DNA of 64,000 nucleotides from JAKFWF01 sp963732635 (GTDB lineage: Bacteria > Pseudomonadota > Alphaproteobacteria > Rhizobiales > Hyphomicrobiaceae): positions 1 through 64,000 of the forward strand of contig CAVTAL010000019.1 of the NCBI GenBank assembly GCA_963732635.1. Direction: 5' to 3'. The stretch's first letter is position 1. Each line of letters opens with the position of its first letter. Both the position numbers and the translations under genes were made by a program. A model generated the notes under the pieces. That model was not told where the DNA came from and made no database searches. It saw nothing but the letters and a program-made list of their open reading frames with translations. This document shows, in pieces, positions 1-8,333 of this stretch.

Positions 1-371
1 CAGGACGGCTTCAGGTCATCGGGCGCGTCCACCATGTAGGCCTCGGTGCCCAGGCGCTGGGCCAGTTCACGCAGCCGGTTGCTGTTGGAGCTGGTCGGGC
101 TGCCCACCACGATCACGATGTCGACCTCGGGCGCCAGCAGTTTCACCGCGTCCTGGCGGTTTTGCGTGGCGTAGCAGATGTCCTGCTGCTTGGGTTCCTG
201 CACCTTCGGGAATCGGCGCTTCACGGCGGCCAGGATCTCGGCCGCGTCGTCCACCGACAGCGTGGTCTGCGTCACCACGGCCAGCTTGTCGGCCTGGCTC
301 ACCTGAAGGCGCTCGACGTCGCCCACGTCCTCGACCAGGTAGATGCCTTCGTTCAACTGGCCCATCGTGCC
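1..371 (-). pseudogene. ispH: IspH (HMB-PP reductase) fragment, fused to an SDR and cut by the window edge
   Basis: The minus strand encodes a stretch of 4-hydroxy-3-methylbut-2-enyl diphosphate reductase, the last enzyme of the MEP isoprenoid pathway. Recognisable motifs are EVEGTMGQLNEGIYLVE, DICYATQNRQDAVK and VVGSPTSSNSNRLRELA. In real IspH the EVEGTMGQ segment lies well inside the protein and follows GHPEVEGT; here it is preceded in the same frame by SDR residues. The N-terminal part, with its first iron-sulfur cysteine, is therefore missing, and the C-terminus runs off position 1. The wording of the motifs recalls betaproteobacterial IspH more than alphaproteobacterial IspH, but that is an impression from memory. 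A chimeric junction is more likely than a working fusion. Confidence 0.8.
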
Positions 372-717
372 TTCCACTTCGGGCGCCACATGTTGGATGC
401 CGGCATTGTTGACGAGCACGTCAAGCCTGCCGAACGCGTCGAGAATGATCTTCATCATCTCGGCGATCGAGTTCGGGTTGGTCATGTCCGCCCCGGAATA
501 GGCGACCTTCACACCGAAATCCGAAGTGATCGCGGCTTGCGTCGCCTTGATCTCCTCCGTCTTGCCGAAGCCGTTGAGAACCACGGCGGCGCCTGACGCA
601 GCGAACGCGCGGGCAATGCCGAGCCCGATTCCGCTGGTCGATCCTGTCACCAAAGACACCTTGTCCTTGAGGGTGTGCGCTATCGATCGCCCCGCGCTCT
701 GTCATAGCGATGTTCAT
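372..717 (-). pseudogene. 3-hydroxybutyrate dehydrogenase-like SDR, N-terminal fragment
   Basis: This is the N-terminal Rossmann half of a short-chain dehydrogenase. It shows the dinucleotide loop VTGSTSGIGLGIARAF, the NGFG segment typical of D-beta-hydroxybutyrate dehydrogenases, and NNAGIQHVAP. Family members interconvert 3-hydroxybutyrate and acetoacetate with NAD(H). The catalytic Tyr-x-x-x-Lys half is absent because the frame passes straight into IspH residues near 372-385. The ATG codons at 717 and 705 are one frame away from the Rossmann segment, so there is also a single-base shift near 673. It is divergent from the LysR gene at 1135. Confidence 0.75.
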
Positions 718-1134
718 AGCTGGGCACTCCTCGGTTTTGCCTTGCGACACGAAGGCGCTTTGTTGGCGAGGATCATGCTCAGGCCGCGGCGCATACGGGA
801 AATGCCCATTAGCTAAGGACTTGATAGGATTGCGCTATGGCAGATTAAGCCATTGGTGGAGTTTGAAAAATTCCAATATCCAAGCCGATCCCCCGACATC
901 ACGGCACGTCACAAAGCGCACTCTCCCTTCGAATCGTCTCGACGGGAAACAGGTCTCAACGTACAAATCCGGGCACAACAACAGCGCGAACCCGGACTTT
1001 CCTCGGCGATGACCGCTTGCTGGGTGAGGAACAGGCTGGACTGCGTCCAGTTCGACCGCTGAAACGCGGACCTTGCTCCCGTCCCGCGATCATGTCTCGT
1101 TCACGCATAGATTAGGCGGCGGAGCGCATCTCCC
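718..1134. other. Divergent intergenic region between SDR and LysR gene
   Basis: No convincing gene is visible in these 417 bases. It lies between the divergent SDR remnant and the LysR regulator, so it probably holds both promoters. Palindromic elements at 824-838 and about 850-877 (ATTGG ... CCAAT) are the only structure seen. Confidence 0.5.
824..838. promoter_or_regulatory. Candidate LysR-type operator
   Basis: ATAGGATTGCGCTAT is a 15-bp interrupted palindrome (ATAG-N7-CTAT) that fits the T-N11-A rule of LysR-type binding sites. It lies about 107 bp upstream of the first possible SDR start, in the region shared with a LysR gene. Assignment is inference from pattern and position only. Confidence 0.35.
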
Positions 1135-2025
1135 ATGGAAATGCATCAGGTCCGCTACTTCCTCGCCGTGGCGCGAGCTCTCAATTTCACGCGCGCCGCC
1201 GAGGAGTGCCACGTTGCCCAGCCTTCGCTCACGCGCGCCATCCGCCAGCTCGAGGGCGAGCTTGGCGGCGATCTGTTCCGGCGCGAGCGGCCGCAGGCCC
1301 AGCTCACCGAGCTCGGCCAGCGCATGCTGCCGCTGCTGAAGCAATGCTATGAAAGCGCGCTGAGCGCCCGCCTGCTCGCTTCCGCCATCAAGAAAGGCGA
1401 GGTCGGCTCGCTGCGGCTTGCACTGTCGCGCACCATCGATCCATCACTGGTGACCGCCCATGTTGTCGAGCTGGGAAAGCTGTTTCAGGGACTCGAATTC
1501 AAGCTATTGCGAGGGACCGGGCCCGAAGTGCTCGAATATCTCAAGAAGGGCGAGGTCGAGCTTGGGCTCGCCGCGCAGATCGGCGAGGAGTGGGAACGGC
1601 TCGACAGCTGGCCACTCTTCACCGAGGAATTTCAGCTCACCGTCAACAGCATGCACGCTTTCGCGCAGCTCCCCGTTGTCCCGCTCGACGATCTGCGACA
1701 AGAGCGGATGATGGTGCGCACCTATTGCGAAACCACGCCTGAGATGCTCGATCTCCTGCGCTTGCGGGAATTCGACGTGACGCACTTCCACGAGGTGAGC
1801 GCCGACGGCGACCTTCTCGCTTTGCTGGAGGCGGGCCTTGGCGTGGCGCTGCTGCCGCGCAGCACGCAAAGCCCGTCGACTTTGGCGCGCATCGCCGTGC
1901 AAGACATCGAGCTCAAACGCACGATCTATCTTTACAGCGTCGCCGGGCGGCAACGCACAGCCGTGGCCTCGGCCATGATGAAAATGCTGCGCGCTTACGA
2001 TTGGTCGCGCTACGCCGCGGCTTAA
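1135..2025 (+). CDS. LysR family transcriptional regulator
   Basis: A 296-residue LysR-type regulator of normal family length. The N-terminal winged helix-turn-helix (about residues 1-60) contains YFLAVARALNFTRAAEE and AQPSLTRAIRQLE, the standard recognition region. The rest matches a periplasmic-binding-like effector domain (about 90-290) with the typical GLGVALLP loop near residue 240. It is divergent from the SDR remnant. Its TAA at 2023-2025 overlaps the stop codon of the convergent AhpC/TSA-like gene. Likely targets are the divergent SDR gene or the neighbouring thiol-redox genes; the effector is unknown. Confidence 0.9.
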   Translation: MEMHQVRYFLAVARALNFTRAAEECHVAQPSLTRAIRQLEGELGGDLFRRERPQAQLTELGQRMLPLLKQCYESALSARLLASAIKKGEVGSLRLALSRTIDPSLVTAHVVELGKLFQGLEFKLLRGTGPEVLEYLKKGEVELGLAAQIGEEWERLDSWPLFTEEFQLTVNSMHAFAQLPVVPLDDLRQERMMVRTYCETTPEMLDLLRLREFDVTHFHEVSADGDLLALLEAGLGVALLPRSTQSPSTLARIAVQDIELKRTIYLYSVAGRQRTAVASAMMKMLRAYDWSRYAAA

Positions 2026-2731
2026 TGCGCGGTCCTGAGCGCCGACAAGAGATCCTCGATGGTCATGCGCTTGCGGTAGTCGGGATCGACGAAGCGCGCC
2101 TTCACCTCGCCGTCAGTGCCGACGACGAAGGTGGCGGGAACCGGCAGCAGCCAGGTGTCGCTGCCTTGCGAGCGTGACACGTCCCAGCCGGCGCGCGTCA
2201 TCAGCTCTTGCATCTCTTGCCCGACCCAGAAAGCGAGATTGAGCGAGAGCGCATAGCCGTTATCGAAATCAGTGAGGATCGGGAACGGCGCCGCCGAATT
2301 CCGCCTTGAGCTCTGCCGTGAAGTGCTCACGGTCGGGCATGATGGCGGCAACGTGCCCGCCTTCAGCCGCGATCTGATCCTGCGCGTCGGCCAAAGCCCG
2401 CGTGTTAATGCGGCAATACGGGCACCAATGCCCGCGATGGAAAGTCACCGCGACGGGGCCCTTCTCCAGCAGCGATGTCGAGACTGACGAGCTGGCCAGT
2501 TTCGTCGGGCAACACGAACTTTGGCATCGTCTCGCCAGGCTTGGGCGCGTTCTCGCCGACATCGTGCTGCCGCAGCCGATCCACCAGCTGATCAACCGCC
2601 GTCTGAAATTGCGGGCCGAACCGCCGTACCGCGTCGGCGAAGGCTTGCAGCCTCTGGGCCAAGGACGCATCCATGTCGCGGCACTGAACGAAGGCTTCTT
2701 CGAGCAGTTCCGAGAGCGACTTCGAGTTCAT
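2022..2731 (-). pseudogene. AhpC/TSA-family peroxiredoxin-like protein, two frameshifts
   Basis: This is a close paralogue of the intact gene at 2857-3588 but is spread over three frames. The N-terminal part (MNSKSLSELLEEAFVQCRDM) is in one frame, the redox centre FHRGHWCPYCRINTRAL in a second and the C-terminal part (PILTDFDNGYALSLNLAFWV) in a third. Shifts lie near 2480 and near 2290. The second is explained by one extra C in a CCC run: deleting it restores the alignment to the paralogue. Substitutions keep the protein conserved, so sequencing error is as likely as real decay. The expected product is a thioredoxin-fold thiol peroxidase with a Cys-Pro-Tyr-Cys motif. Confidence 0.8.
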
Positions 2732-2856
2732 CCAACAGTCCTCCAGCCCAGGCGACGGGCCTTGGCCGAAAACTCACCGCTATCAGGAACCCCAGTGTCC
2801 ACTCTTTTCATATCATCCGGCATTCACGATGTGTAGACGCGATTGCCTGGCGCCCA

Positions 2857-3588
2857 TCAATGCTTTTGCTCGCTTTCGCCTAGAGTCTGGGCGCTTTTTA
2901 CAGCCGCAAGCAGGTCTTCAATGGTCATGCGGTTGCGATAGTCAGGATCGATGAAGCGGGCTTTGACGAGCCCATCCTGAGCGATGACGAAGGTTGCCGG
3001 AATTGGCATTACCCATGCGTCGTTGCCCTGGTAATCAGGCACATTCCGACCGGCTGATTCAAGGATCTGCTGCATTTCCTCGCCGACCCAGATCGCTAGG
3101 TTCAGAGACAGAGCGTAACCGTTGTCAATATCGGTGAGGATGGGGTACTGCACCTCCCCCTCGGTCTTGAAGGTCGCCGCGTATTGTTGCCGCTCCGGCA
3201 TGATCGCAGCGAGCCGACCGCCATCCGACGCGATCCGCGCTTGAGCTTTGGCCAGCGCTCTCGTGTTGATCCGGCAATATGGACACCAATGACCGCGGTG
3301 GAAGGTAATCGCCAGGGGGCCCTTCATCAGCAATTCGTCGAGGGTCACTAATTGCCCCTTTTCATCGGGCATGGCGAAAGGCGGCATTGCTTCGCCGGGC
3401 TTAGGGGCTGCTTGGCCGGCGTCGAACTGCGTCAGCCGGTCTACCATCCGATCCACGGCTTCTTGATATCCGGGGATCAAATAGCGCGTCGCCTCGCTAA
3501 AGGCCTCCAGCCTTTCTTGCAGGGATGCATCCATGTCGCGGCAATAGAGGAAAGCCTCCTTGAGGGTGGCGAACGCGGGATTGTTCAT
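2857..3588 (-). CDS. AhpC/TSA-family peroxiredoxin-like protein
   Basis: An intact 243-residue protein of the AhpC/TSA (redoxin) superfamily. The helical N-terminus (about 1-60) precedes a thioredoxin-fold domain with FHRGHWCPYCRINTRAL, whose WCPYC holds the presumed peroxidatic and resolving cysteines. The C-terminal part has PATFVIAQDGLVKARFIDPDYR, typical of peroxiredoxin-like proteins. It probably reduces peroxides with thiol donors in the cytoplasm, as no signal peptide is seen. It lies 125 bp upstream of a frameshifted paralogue on the same strand, so the pair arose by tandem duplication. Confidence 0.85.
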   Translation of the reverse strand: MNNPAFATLKEAFLYCRDMDASLQERLEAFSEATRYLIPGYQEAVDRMVDRLTQFDAGQAAPKPGEAMPPFAMPDEKGQLVTLDELLMKGPLAITFHRGHWCPYCRINTRALAKAQARIASDGGRLAAIMPERQQYAATFKTEGEVQYPILTDIDNGYALSLNLAIWVGEEMQQILESAGRNVPDYQGNDAWVMPIPATFVIAQDGLVKARFIDPDYRNRMTIEDLLAAVKSAQTLGESEQKH

Positions 3589-3894
3589 AAAATGGCTCCG
3601 TTAGCGGCAGGCGAAGGAGCGGATACGATCCTTTGGGCGTCCGCATGAGTAACCCTCAACCGACCTTTACGAGCCGATAAGACGAAAGATTGAACGACGG
3701 GTCCAATAGCGACTGGCTATGGTGCCGGTTATCGGAAATGAGGGCAGATGCGATGAACGTGCGTCCCCGCGGGCATACGCCGCGTCGAGAACTTGAAGCG
3801 GGAGGGGCACCCGCTGGAGAGCGGGTGCCCAATAGGGAAGTGGGAAGAGGTTAGTCATGCTAGGACCTCGGTCCCTTTTAAGTTGAGTAGCGAA
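3589..3894. other. Intergenic region with a perfect stem-loop
   Basis: No supported gene is seen in these 306 bases; a 63-codon minus-strand open frame at 3667-3858 has no recognisable feature. The region holds the stem-loop at 3805-3830 and presumably the promoter of the peroxiredoxin-like gene at 3588. Confidence 0.4.
3805..3830 (-). terminator. 11-bp perfect stem-loop downstream of the micropeptide genes
   Basis: GGGCACCCGCT pairs perfectly with AGCGGGTGCCC around a GGAG loop. It lies 65 bp beyond the stop of the first micropeptide gene in its direction of transcription. There is no clear U-run, so it may be a weak terminator or a 3' stabilising hairpin for a short mRNA carrying both peptides. 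Confidence 0.4.
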
Positions 3895-3987
3895 CTAGCG
3901 GGTCATGTAGACGTTCGGGAAGCCTTCGGCCATGACAGGCGCGGCTGAGGCGACGACGAGCGCAACGGCGAGGATGAGCTTCTTCAT
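3895..3987 (-). CDS. Secreted micropeptide A (30 aa)
   Basis: A 30-codon gene with a good ribosome site (AGGAG upstream of the ATG at 3987). Residues 1-20 form a textbook signal peptide: MKK, a hydrophobic core LILAVALVVASAAP and a VMA cleavage motif. Cleavage would leave the 10-residue product EGFPNVYMTR. It is a tandem paralogue of the gene at 4014-4109, 26 bp upstream, with the same signal sequence and the same EGFPN start of the mature part. No known family is recognised. Conservation of both the ribosome site and the reading frame across the duplication argues for real translation. Confidence 0.65.
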   Translation of the reverse strand: MKKLILAVALVVASAAPVMAEGFPNVYMTR

Positions 3988-4013
3988 GGGGGTTCTCCTG
4001 TCGAGGGTCTGGG

Positions 4014-4109
4014 TTAGCGGTTGGTGCTGTAGGGGTTCGGGAAGCCTTCGGCCATTACGGGAGCGGCGGAGGCGACGATCAGGGCAACGGCGAGAACGAG
4101 CTTCTTCAT
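4014..4109 (-). CDS. Secreted micropeptide B (31 aa)
   Basis: A 31-codon gene preceded by AAAGGAGA about 7 bases before its ATG. It differs from micropeptide A by two conservative changes in the signal peptide (LVLAVALIVASAAPVMA) and by its tail: predicted mature product EGFPNPYSTNR, 11 residues. The two genes lie 26 bp apart and are probably cotranscribed. A mature peptide of this size with an invariant EGFPN could be a signal, a ligand of an envelope protein or a remnant of a larger family; nothing in the window settles this. Confidence 0.65.
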   Translation of the reverse strand: MKKLVLAVALIVASAAPVMAEGFPNPYSTNR

Positions 4110-4362
4110 CTGAGTTCTCCTTTAGGGTTTGGCCGGTTGATCTCTGGTTCGGCCGGCTGGCCAAGTGTGCCGTTCGAACATCTGTTAGGTGGGCCATGGA
4201 GAGCCGTTTGCCCAATAGCTGTTGGCGTAAACGTGGCTCACCTCCGATGGAAGGTCCGTTAATGACCCATAGCGGACCTACGGTCGTCCTGCCATCGAGG
4301 AGCGAGCAGAACGGCGGGCGAGAAGCAAATATTCTCACGCGGATCAACGCAAAGTGTGTCAG

Positions 4363-4755
4363 CTACTTGACTACGAGCCACCACATTGCGGGGGCGAGCA
4401 CGGCCAGGAGGACAATTGGCATCCATATGAACCAGGCCGCGCCGGCATATTCTCCGCTCACAGCGCTGTAGAGCAGCGCGAGGCCGGATAGAGTAAAGGC
4501 TGCCGCCACACCAGCTATGAACGGCTGCTCCTTTACCCATCCCTCGGATGCGAGCCATGGGCCGATCGCAATGCCGAGAACAAAGCCTCCAGCCCAGCGC
4601 ACCCACCCTGGGTTTGCTGGCACACCTGGATCTCCGCTCAACTGAAACATTGCGTCCGGCATCAGAAGAAAACCAAACCCGTACATCACCCCAACGATTG
4701 CCGCCGCTCGTAAAGCCACGTTCGCGGCATCGGTTTTGAGCTCAGTCTTTGCCAT
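4363..4755 (-). CDS. Small integral membrane protein
   Basis: A 130-residue protein with about four predicted transmembrane helices: AAAIVGVMYGFGFLLM, WAGGFVLGIAIGPWL, FIAGVAAAFTLSGLALLYSAV and WMPIVLLAVLAPAMWWLVV. The ATG at 4755 was chosen because it gives MAKTELKTDAANVALRAAA, a short charged cytoplasmic tail leading into helix 1. No family was recognised with confidence. It lies on the same strand as the micropeptide genes, with 253 bp between them. Confidence 0.65.
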   Translation of the reverse strand: MAKTELKTDAANVALRAAAIVGVMYGFGFLLMPDAMFQLSGDPGVPANPGWVRWAGGFVLGIAIGPWLASEGWVKEQPFIAGVAAAFTLSGLALLYSAVSGEYAGAAWFIWMPIVLLAVLAPAMWWLVVK

Positions 4756-4858
4756 TACCCGTACTCTTTCAGGTTGGTTACCGCGGAAAAGGGGACGTTC
4801 GGCCACTCGCCTCACACAAACTCCGGTCAAGGCTCCCCTAATAACGACGACTAGCGCA

Positions 4859-5275
4859 TTAGCGCTTCTCGGCAATCTGTTCGCCTAGCCTGCGGTGATG
4901 CTCGACCGCCTCGCTGGTCGCCGAAGTCCTCCAGCTCGAACAGCTGGCGGATCTCGATCTCGCTCTCCTCGTTATGCGGGTTGGGGCAGCGCTTGATCCA
5001 CTCGATCGCTTCCGCGAGCGACTTACACTGCAGGATCCAGTAGCCGGCGACCAGTTCCTTGGTCTCCGCGAACGGGCCGTCGATGACGGTGCGCTTGTCG
5101 CCGGAGAAGCGCACGCGCGCGCCCTTGGAGCTGCCTGCAGCCCGTTGCCATCGAGCATCACGCCGGCCTTCACCATCTCCTCGTTGAACTTCGCCATGGC
5201 CGAGAGCAGCTCCTCTGAGGGCATCATGCCGGCTTCGGAGTCCTTGGTGGCCTTAACCATCACCATGAAGCGCAT
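4859..5275 (-). pseudogene. YCII/DGPF-domain protein with two frameshifts
   Basis: The start MRFMVMVKATKDSEAG and the later blocks RVRFSGDKRTVIDGPFAE and AGYWILQCKSLAEAIEWIK are diagnostic for the YCII-related DGPF family, often found beside ECF sigma factors. The blocks lie in two frames: a shift near 5130 separates the start from the DGPF segment, and a second near 4920 returns to the frame of the tail AVEHHRRLGEQIAEKR. Restoring both gives a protein of about 138 residues, normal for the family. Function is unknown; a dimeric ferredoxin-like fold is expected. Confidence 0.75.
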
Positions 5276-5726
5276 CGTCGTTTCTCCTCTTCGGTTCGGT
5301 TCGGAGCCGGATCAGTCCTGGCTCTACTGTGACGTCGAACCAAAGGCTCCAAAATCGACAGATGCGTGACATTTTTTTCAGAGTTGTCGCTCAAGCCATT
5401 GCGGGGCCGGAAATCTTTTTTGGTCATGTCACGGGCGAATGAAGGCGAAAGTTGTTGGGCCCCTATTGTCGTATAGCGCGCATGAATACCATAGCCGGTC
5501 GGCATTGGCCCGAACGTGCCAGATCCGCCATGTTGGGCTGCGGCAATCGCGCTCGAACTTTGTCCAAGCTTTAGGAATTAGAGCTGTAGCGCTTGAATCG
5601 GAGGGAAGCCTCCAATTACGGAGATCACACCGACCTCGCCGGTCTTGATCGGCCTTGCGTTCCTCAGAGAGGCCCAATGCCTCCAGAGTCCAAAGCGGGC
5701 CACCTCAAACCGGAGGACTAAACGCC
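5276..5726. other. Intergenic region without a supported gene
   Basis: These 451 bases hold only short open frames with no recognisable protein features. The 3' end carries the ribosome site CGGAGG of the hydrolase start at 5727. I see no repeats or RNA genes. Confidence 0.4.
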
Positions 5727-6050
5727 ATGACTAAGCCGACATATCATTCCGTCACCGTCAACGGGCTCGACGTCTTCTATCGAGAAGCAGGCAACCCAGC
5801 TGCCCGGACATTGCTGCTTTTGCATGGATTTCCAACCTCATGCCATATGTTCCGCGAGCTGATCCCATTGCTCTCTGACCGCTTCCACGTAGTCGCGCCG
5901 GATCTTCCCGGCTTTGGCCGTACCACGCTGCCCTCTCGGGACAAATTCACCTATACGTTCGAAAATCTCGCCAAGGTAATCGGCCAATTCACTGAGGTGA
6001 TCGGCCTCGATCGTTTCGCGCTCTATATCTTCGACGAAGCGAGAGAGTAG
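5727..6050 (+). pseudogene. Alpha/beta hydrolase, N-terminal fragment
   Basis: The frame begins with a strong ribosome site (CGGAGG) and reads as an epoxide-hydrolase-like alpha/beta hydrolase: LLLLHGFPTSCHMF (oxyanion loop), VVAPDLPGFGRT, then GLDRFALYIFD. In this family the next residues should be the nucleophile segment DYGAPVG, but the frame passes into unrelated codons and stops at 6050. About two thirds of the expected 290 residues are missing and do not resume downstream in any frame, so this is a truncation and not a simple frameshift. Confidence 0.8.
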
Positions 6051-6204
6051 CGACGACGTACTTCATTGGTTGCCTCGGCCCCGGAAGAAGAAGCGGACCA
6101 CCGTGCGCCGCAATATCTACGACTACAGCTACCGCTATCCGCGGGCCCCGAGCGGGGCTATCCGTCCTGGCCTTGGTAACAACCAGCACGCTTGAAAATT
6201 GGCG

Positions 6205-6232
6205 ACGGCCCTTCTAGGGGCCGTTTGCTTTT
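6205..6232 (+). terminator. Rho-independent terminator
   Basis: ACGGCCC pairs with GGGCCGT around a TTCTAG loop and is followed by TTGCTTTT. It ends a short open frame (up to the TGA before 6197) whose C-terminus reads TTVRRNIYDYSYRYPRAP, possibly the tail of a lost plus-strand gene. It also lies just past the stop of the convergent nucleotidyltransferase gene. Confidence 0.65.
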
Positions 6233-6242
6233 GGCTGGCCAG

Positions 6243-7653
6243 TCAGACGACGCGAGCCTCGAAGCTCCCACTCAGCGTAACTCCCGGCGGAGCTTTCTTC
6301 GCCATCAGCCATAAGGCATCGATGCCTCGCGCCATAATCAGCGCGCCATTGATTTTTCCCGTCAACCTCCGCGGCATTCTCCACCTGCCACGGAGGCGCC
6401 AGCGGTCGATCTCAAGCGGAACGCCGTCCAGACAGCGCAGTAGAACAAGCACGGTTTCGCGGAGCGGCAGTCCCTTGACTTTCAGGGTCAGCCGAAAATC
6501 GATGCTTTGTCCGGGCCCGATATCGCTCGGTAGTGGCAGCGTGACTTTCTCCTCGAGCGCCACGGCGTTGAATCTCGCTTTGGTGTTCGGTGCGGAAGGG
6601 CGCCGCGATGCGGCTCCTGCGAGGGCACGCCTTCAACAAGCCGCCGCGATCGAATGCTCTCCGCCAGATAGATGGCCCGCGCTTCCGCTTCGTTCCGGCT
6701 CCGATAGGTCCGCCAATAGGCGGCAAGCTCGCTCTGGAAGGGTTCACGCACATGCGTGAGAATCCGATGCAGAACCTGCGAAGGGATAGGACGTCTGAAG
6801 CTCTTCGCTCAGGTAGGTCAGAGCGGCCATGGCCGGAGCCGCCAACTCGCGGTCGATCACGGCGTCGGTGAACAGGTCCCAGTCGAAGCCCCGGCGTTGC
6901 GATCGTGGTCAGCGCATCGGAGACCCACTCAAGCGACTTCGGATTGGCATAGAGGAAGCAGTGGCCGACGACGATGGCGAGCTGGTCGGAGGGATGCGGG
7001 CAGGCTCACAGGAACTTCGCCCAACCTGCCGGGCACGGCGCGCTTCCAGATCATCGCATCGGCGCCACGCTGGCGATTGAGGCCGAAGACTGAAAGTAGT
7101 GCAGATCGATCGCCCCTTTTTCCCCTTTCAGCAACGAGAGCGAATGATGCGTCTGCCACATGCGATGTACCGCTGCATCGCGGGAGATTTCCTTCTCAAT
7201 GTGCCAACCGTCCTGCAGAGCAAGATCGACAGCTTTCTGCCAGCCGGCGTGGTCGACGAGAACATCGATGTCGGCAATGAACCGATCGCTCACCGCTTGC
7301 GGGTTGCGCGCGAGGAGGACAGCGCCCTTGATCGGGATGAACGCCACCCCGTTTTCGGCATATTTGCGCAGCAGAGGCAGCGCCGCTCGCGTCCGCATCT
7401 TGCCGGTCGACCAGATGTAACGCCGCAGACCGTCGAGTCGCGGCTCGAGGCTCTTGGCGTCGCGGGCGCCCCCTAGCCGGCGATAGGCCAAAGAGGCGAT
7501 GCGCACATCTCCCCAAAATGTGTTGTCGAAGTCGCATTGCTCCTGCCAGGACCGCCAAGCGTCCCGAGCCACGTCGAGATCGGAATGAAAGGCAGCCTTG
7601 ATCACCAGCCCGGTCAAGCCGGAGGGCCAGTATTTGCGCAGATGTTCGGTCAT
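6243..7653 (-). pseudogene. PF14907-type nucleotidyltransferase family protein, multiple frameshifts
   Basis: Reconstructed length is about 470 residues. The N-terminal half (frame of 7653 to about 7065) shows the family's nucleotidyltransferase core: AFIPIKGAVLLAR followed by RFIADIDVLVDHAGW, with the DID metal-binding pair. Later blocks sit in other frames: IWKRAVPGRLGEVPVSL, DQLAIVVGHCFLYANPK, TYLSEELQT, REPFQSELAAYWRTY and GPGQSIDFRLTLKVKG. At least five indels are needed, one being GGGG for GGG near 6890. Its ATG overlaps the stop of the upstream glycosyltransferase as ATGA (7650-7653). The family occurs with PqqD- and HprK-like proteins; its substrate is unknown. Confidence 0.75.
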
Positions 7654-8333
7654 CGCGGGGCGTCACGCTCGCGTCGCCTCTCGATCGCCCGGCGCGCCAT
7701 CTCGACCATCGCTCCATCGCGCATCGGCGAGCGATGGCTGAGGCTGCCAGGGCGGATACGCCTGTGGAGAACGATGTCAGGCAGCATGGCGAAGTCGAGA
7801 CCCGCCGCTTTGGCGCGGTCCAACCAGTCGATGAAGAACCCGGCCCGGAGTTGCTCAGCGAATGGCCCGCAACGTTCGAAGCACCGGCGCCGCAACAACA
7901 TCGCTCCGGGCAGCCAGCTCGGCTCCGGCCCAGCCGGCAGCCGATAACGCTTGTTGATTTCCGGGTCGTTGGTCGGACAAAGAAACATCGCCACATGGCC
8001 GCCAACGCCATCGAGATGAGGCTTGGCGGCCAATGCGCGCAATTGCGCGGCGAGCTTCTCCTTCGCCCAGAGATCGTCGGCGTCCACGAAGGCGATGTGA
8101 TCGCCGGTCGCCAGCTCGACACCCGCGTTCATGGCGGCCGGCGCGCCCCGATTTGCTTGGCGGACCACCTGTATCGCGAGGGACGTCGCCACGGCGATCT
8201 CGGCCGTGCGATCGATCGAGCCGTCGTCGACAACGATGAATTGTTCGGGAGGCCGCGTCTGGCCGAGTACGCTTGCCAGCGTCTCGGCAAGAGTGGCCTC
8301 GGCGTTGTAGGCGGCAATGACGACTGACGTCAT
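7650..8333 (-). CDS. Family 2 glycosyltransferase (GT-C)
   Basis: An intact 227-residue GT-A-fold glycosyltransferase. SVVIAAYNAEATLAETLASV and FIVVDDGSIDRTAEIA form the nucleotide-sugar binding start, and HIAFVDADDLWAKEKL carries the metal-binding D-x-D region. No transmembrane helix follows, so it is cytosolic. Its ATG overlaps the stop of GT-B as ATGA (8330-8333), and its stop overlaps the nucleotidyltransferase start the same way, implying translational coupling. It is more distant from GT-A and GT-B than those two are from each other. Sugar and acceptor are unknown. Confidence 0.85.
   Translation of the reverse strand: MTSVVIAAYNAEATLAETLASVLGQTRPPEQFIVVDDGSIDRTAEIAVATSLAIQVVRQANRGAPAAMNAGVELATGDHIAFVDADDLWAKEKLAAQLRALAAKPHLDGVGGHVAMFLCPTNDPEINKRYRLPAGPEPSWLPGAMLLRRRCFERCGPFAEQLRAGFFIDWLDRAKAAGLDFAMLPDIVLHRRIRPGSLSHRSPMRDGAMVEMARRAIERRRERDAPR

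Noticed and set aside
3667..3858. 63-codon open frame next to the micropeptides
   Set aside because: It has no ribosome site or signal peptide and contains the stem-loop at 3805-3830; codon use is not gene-like.
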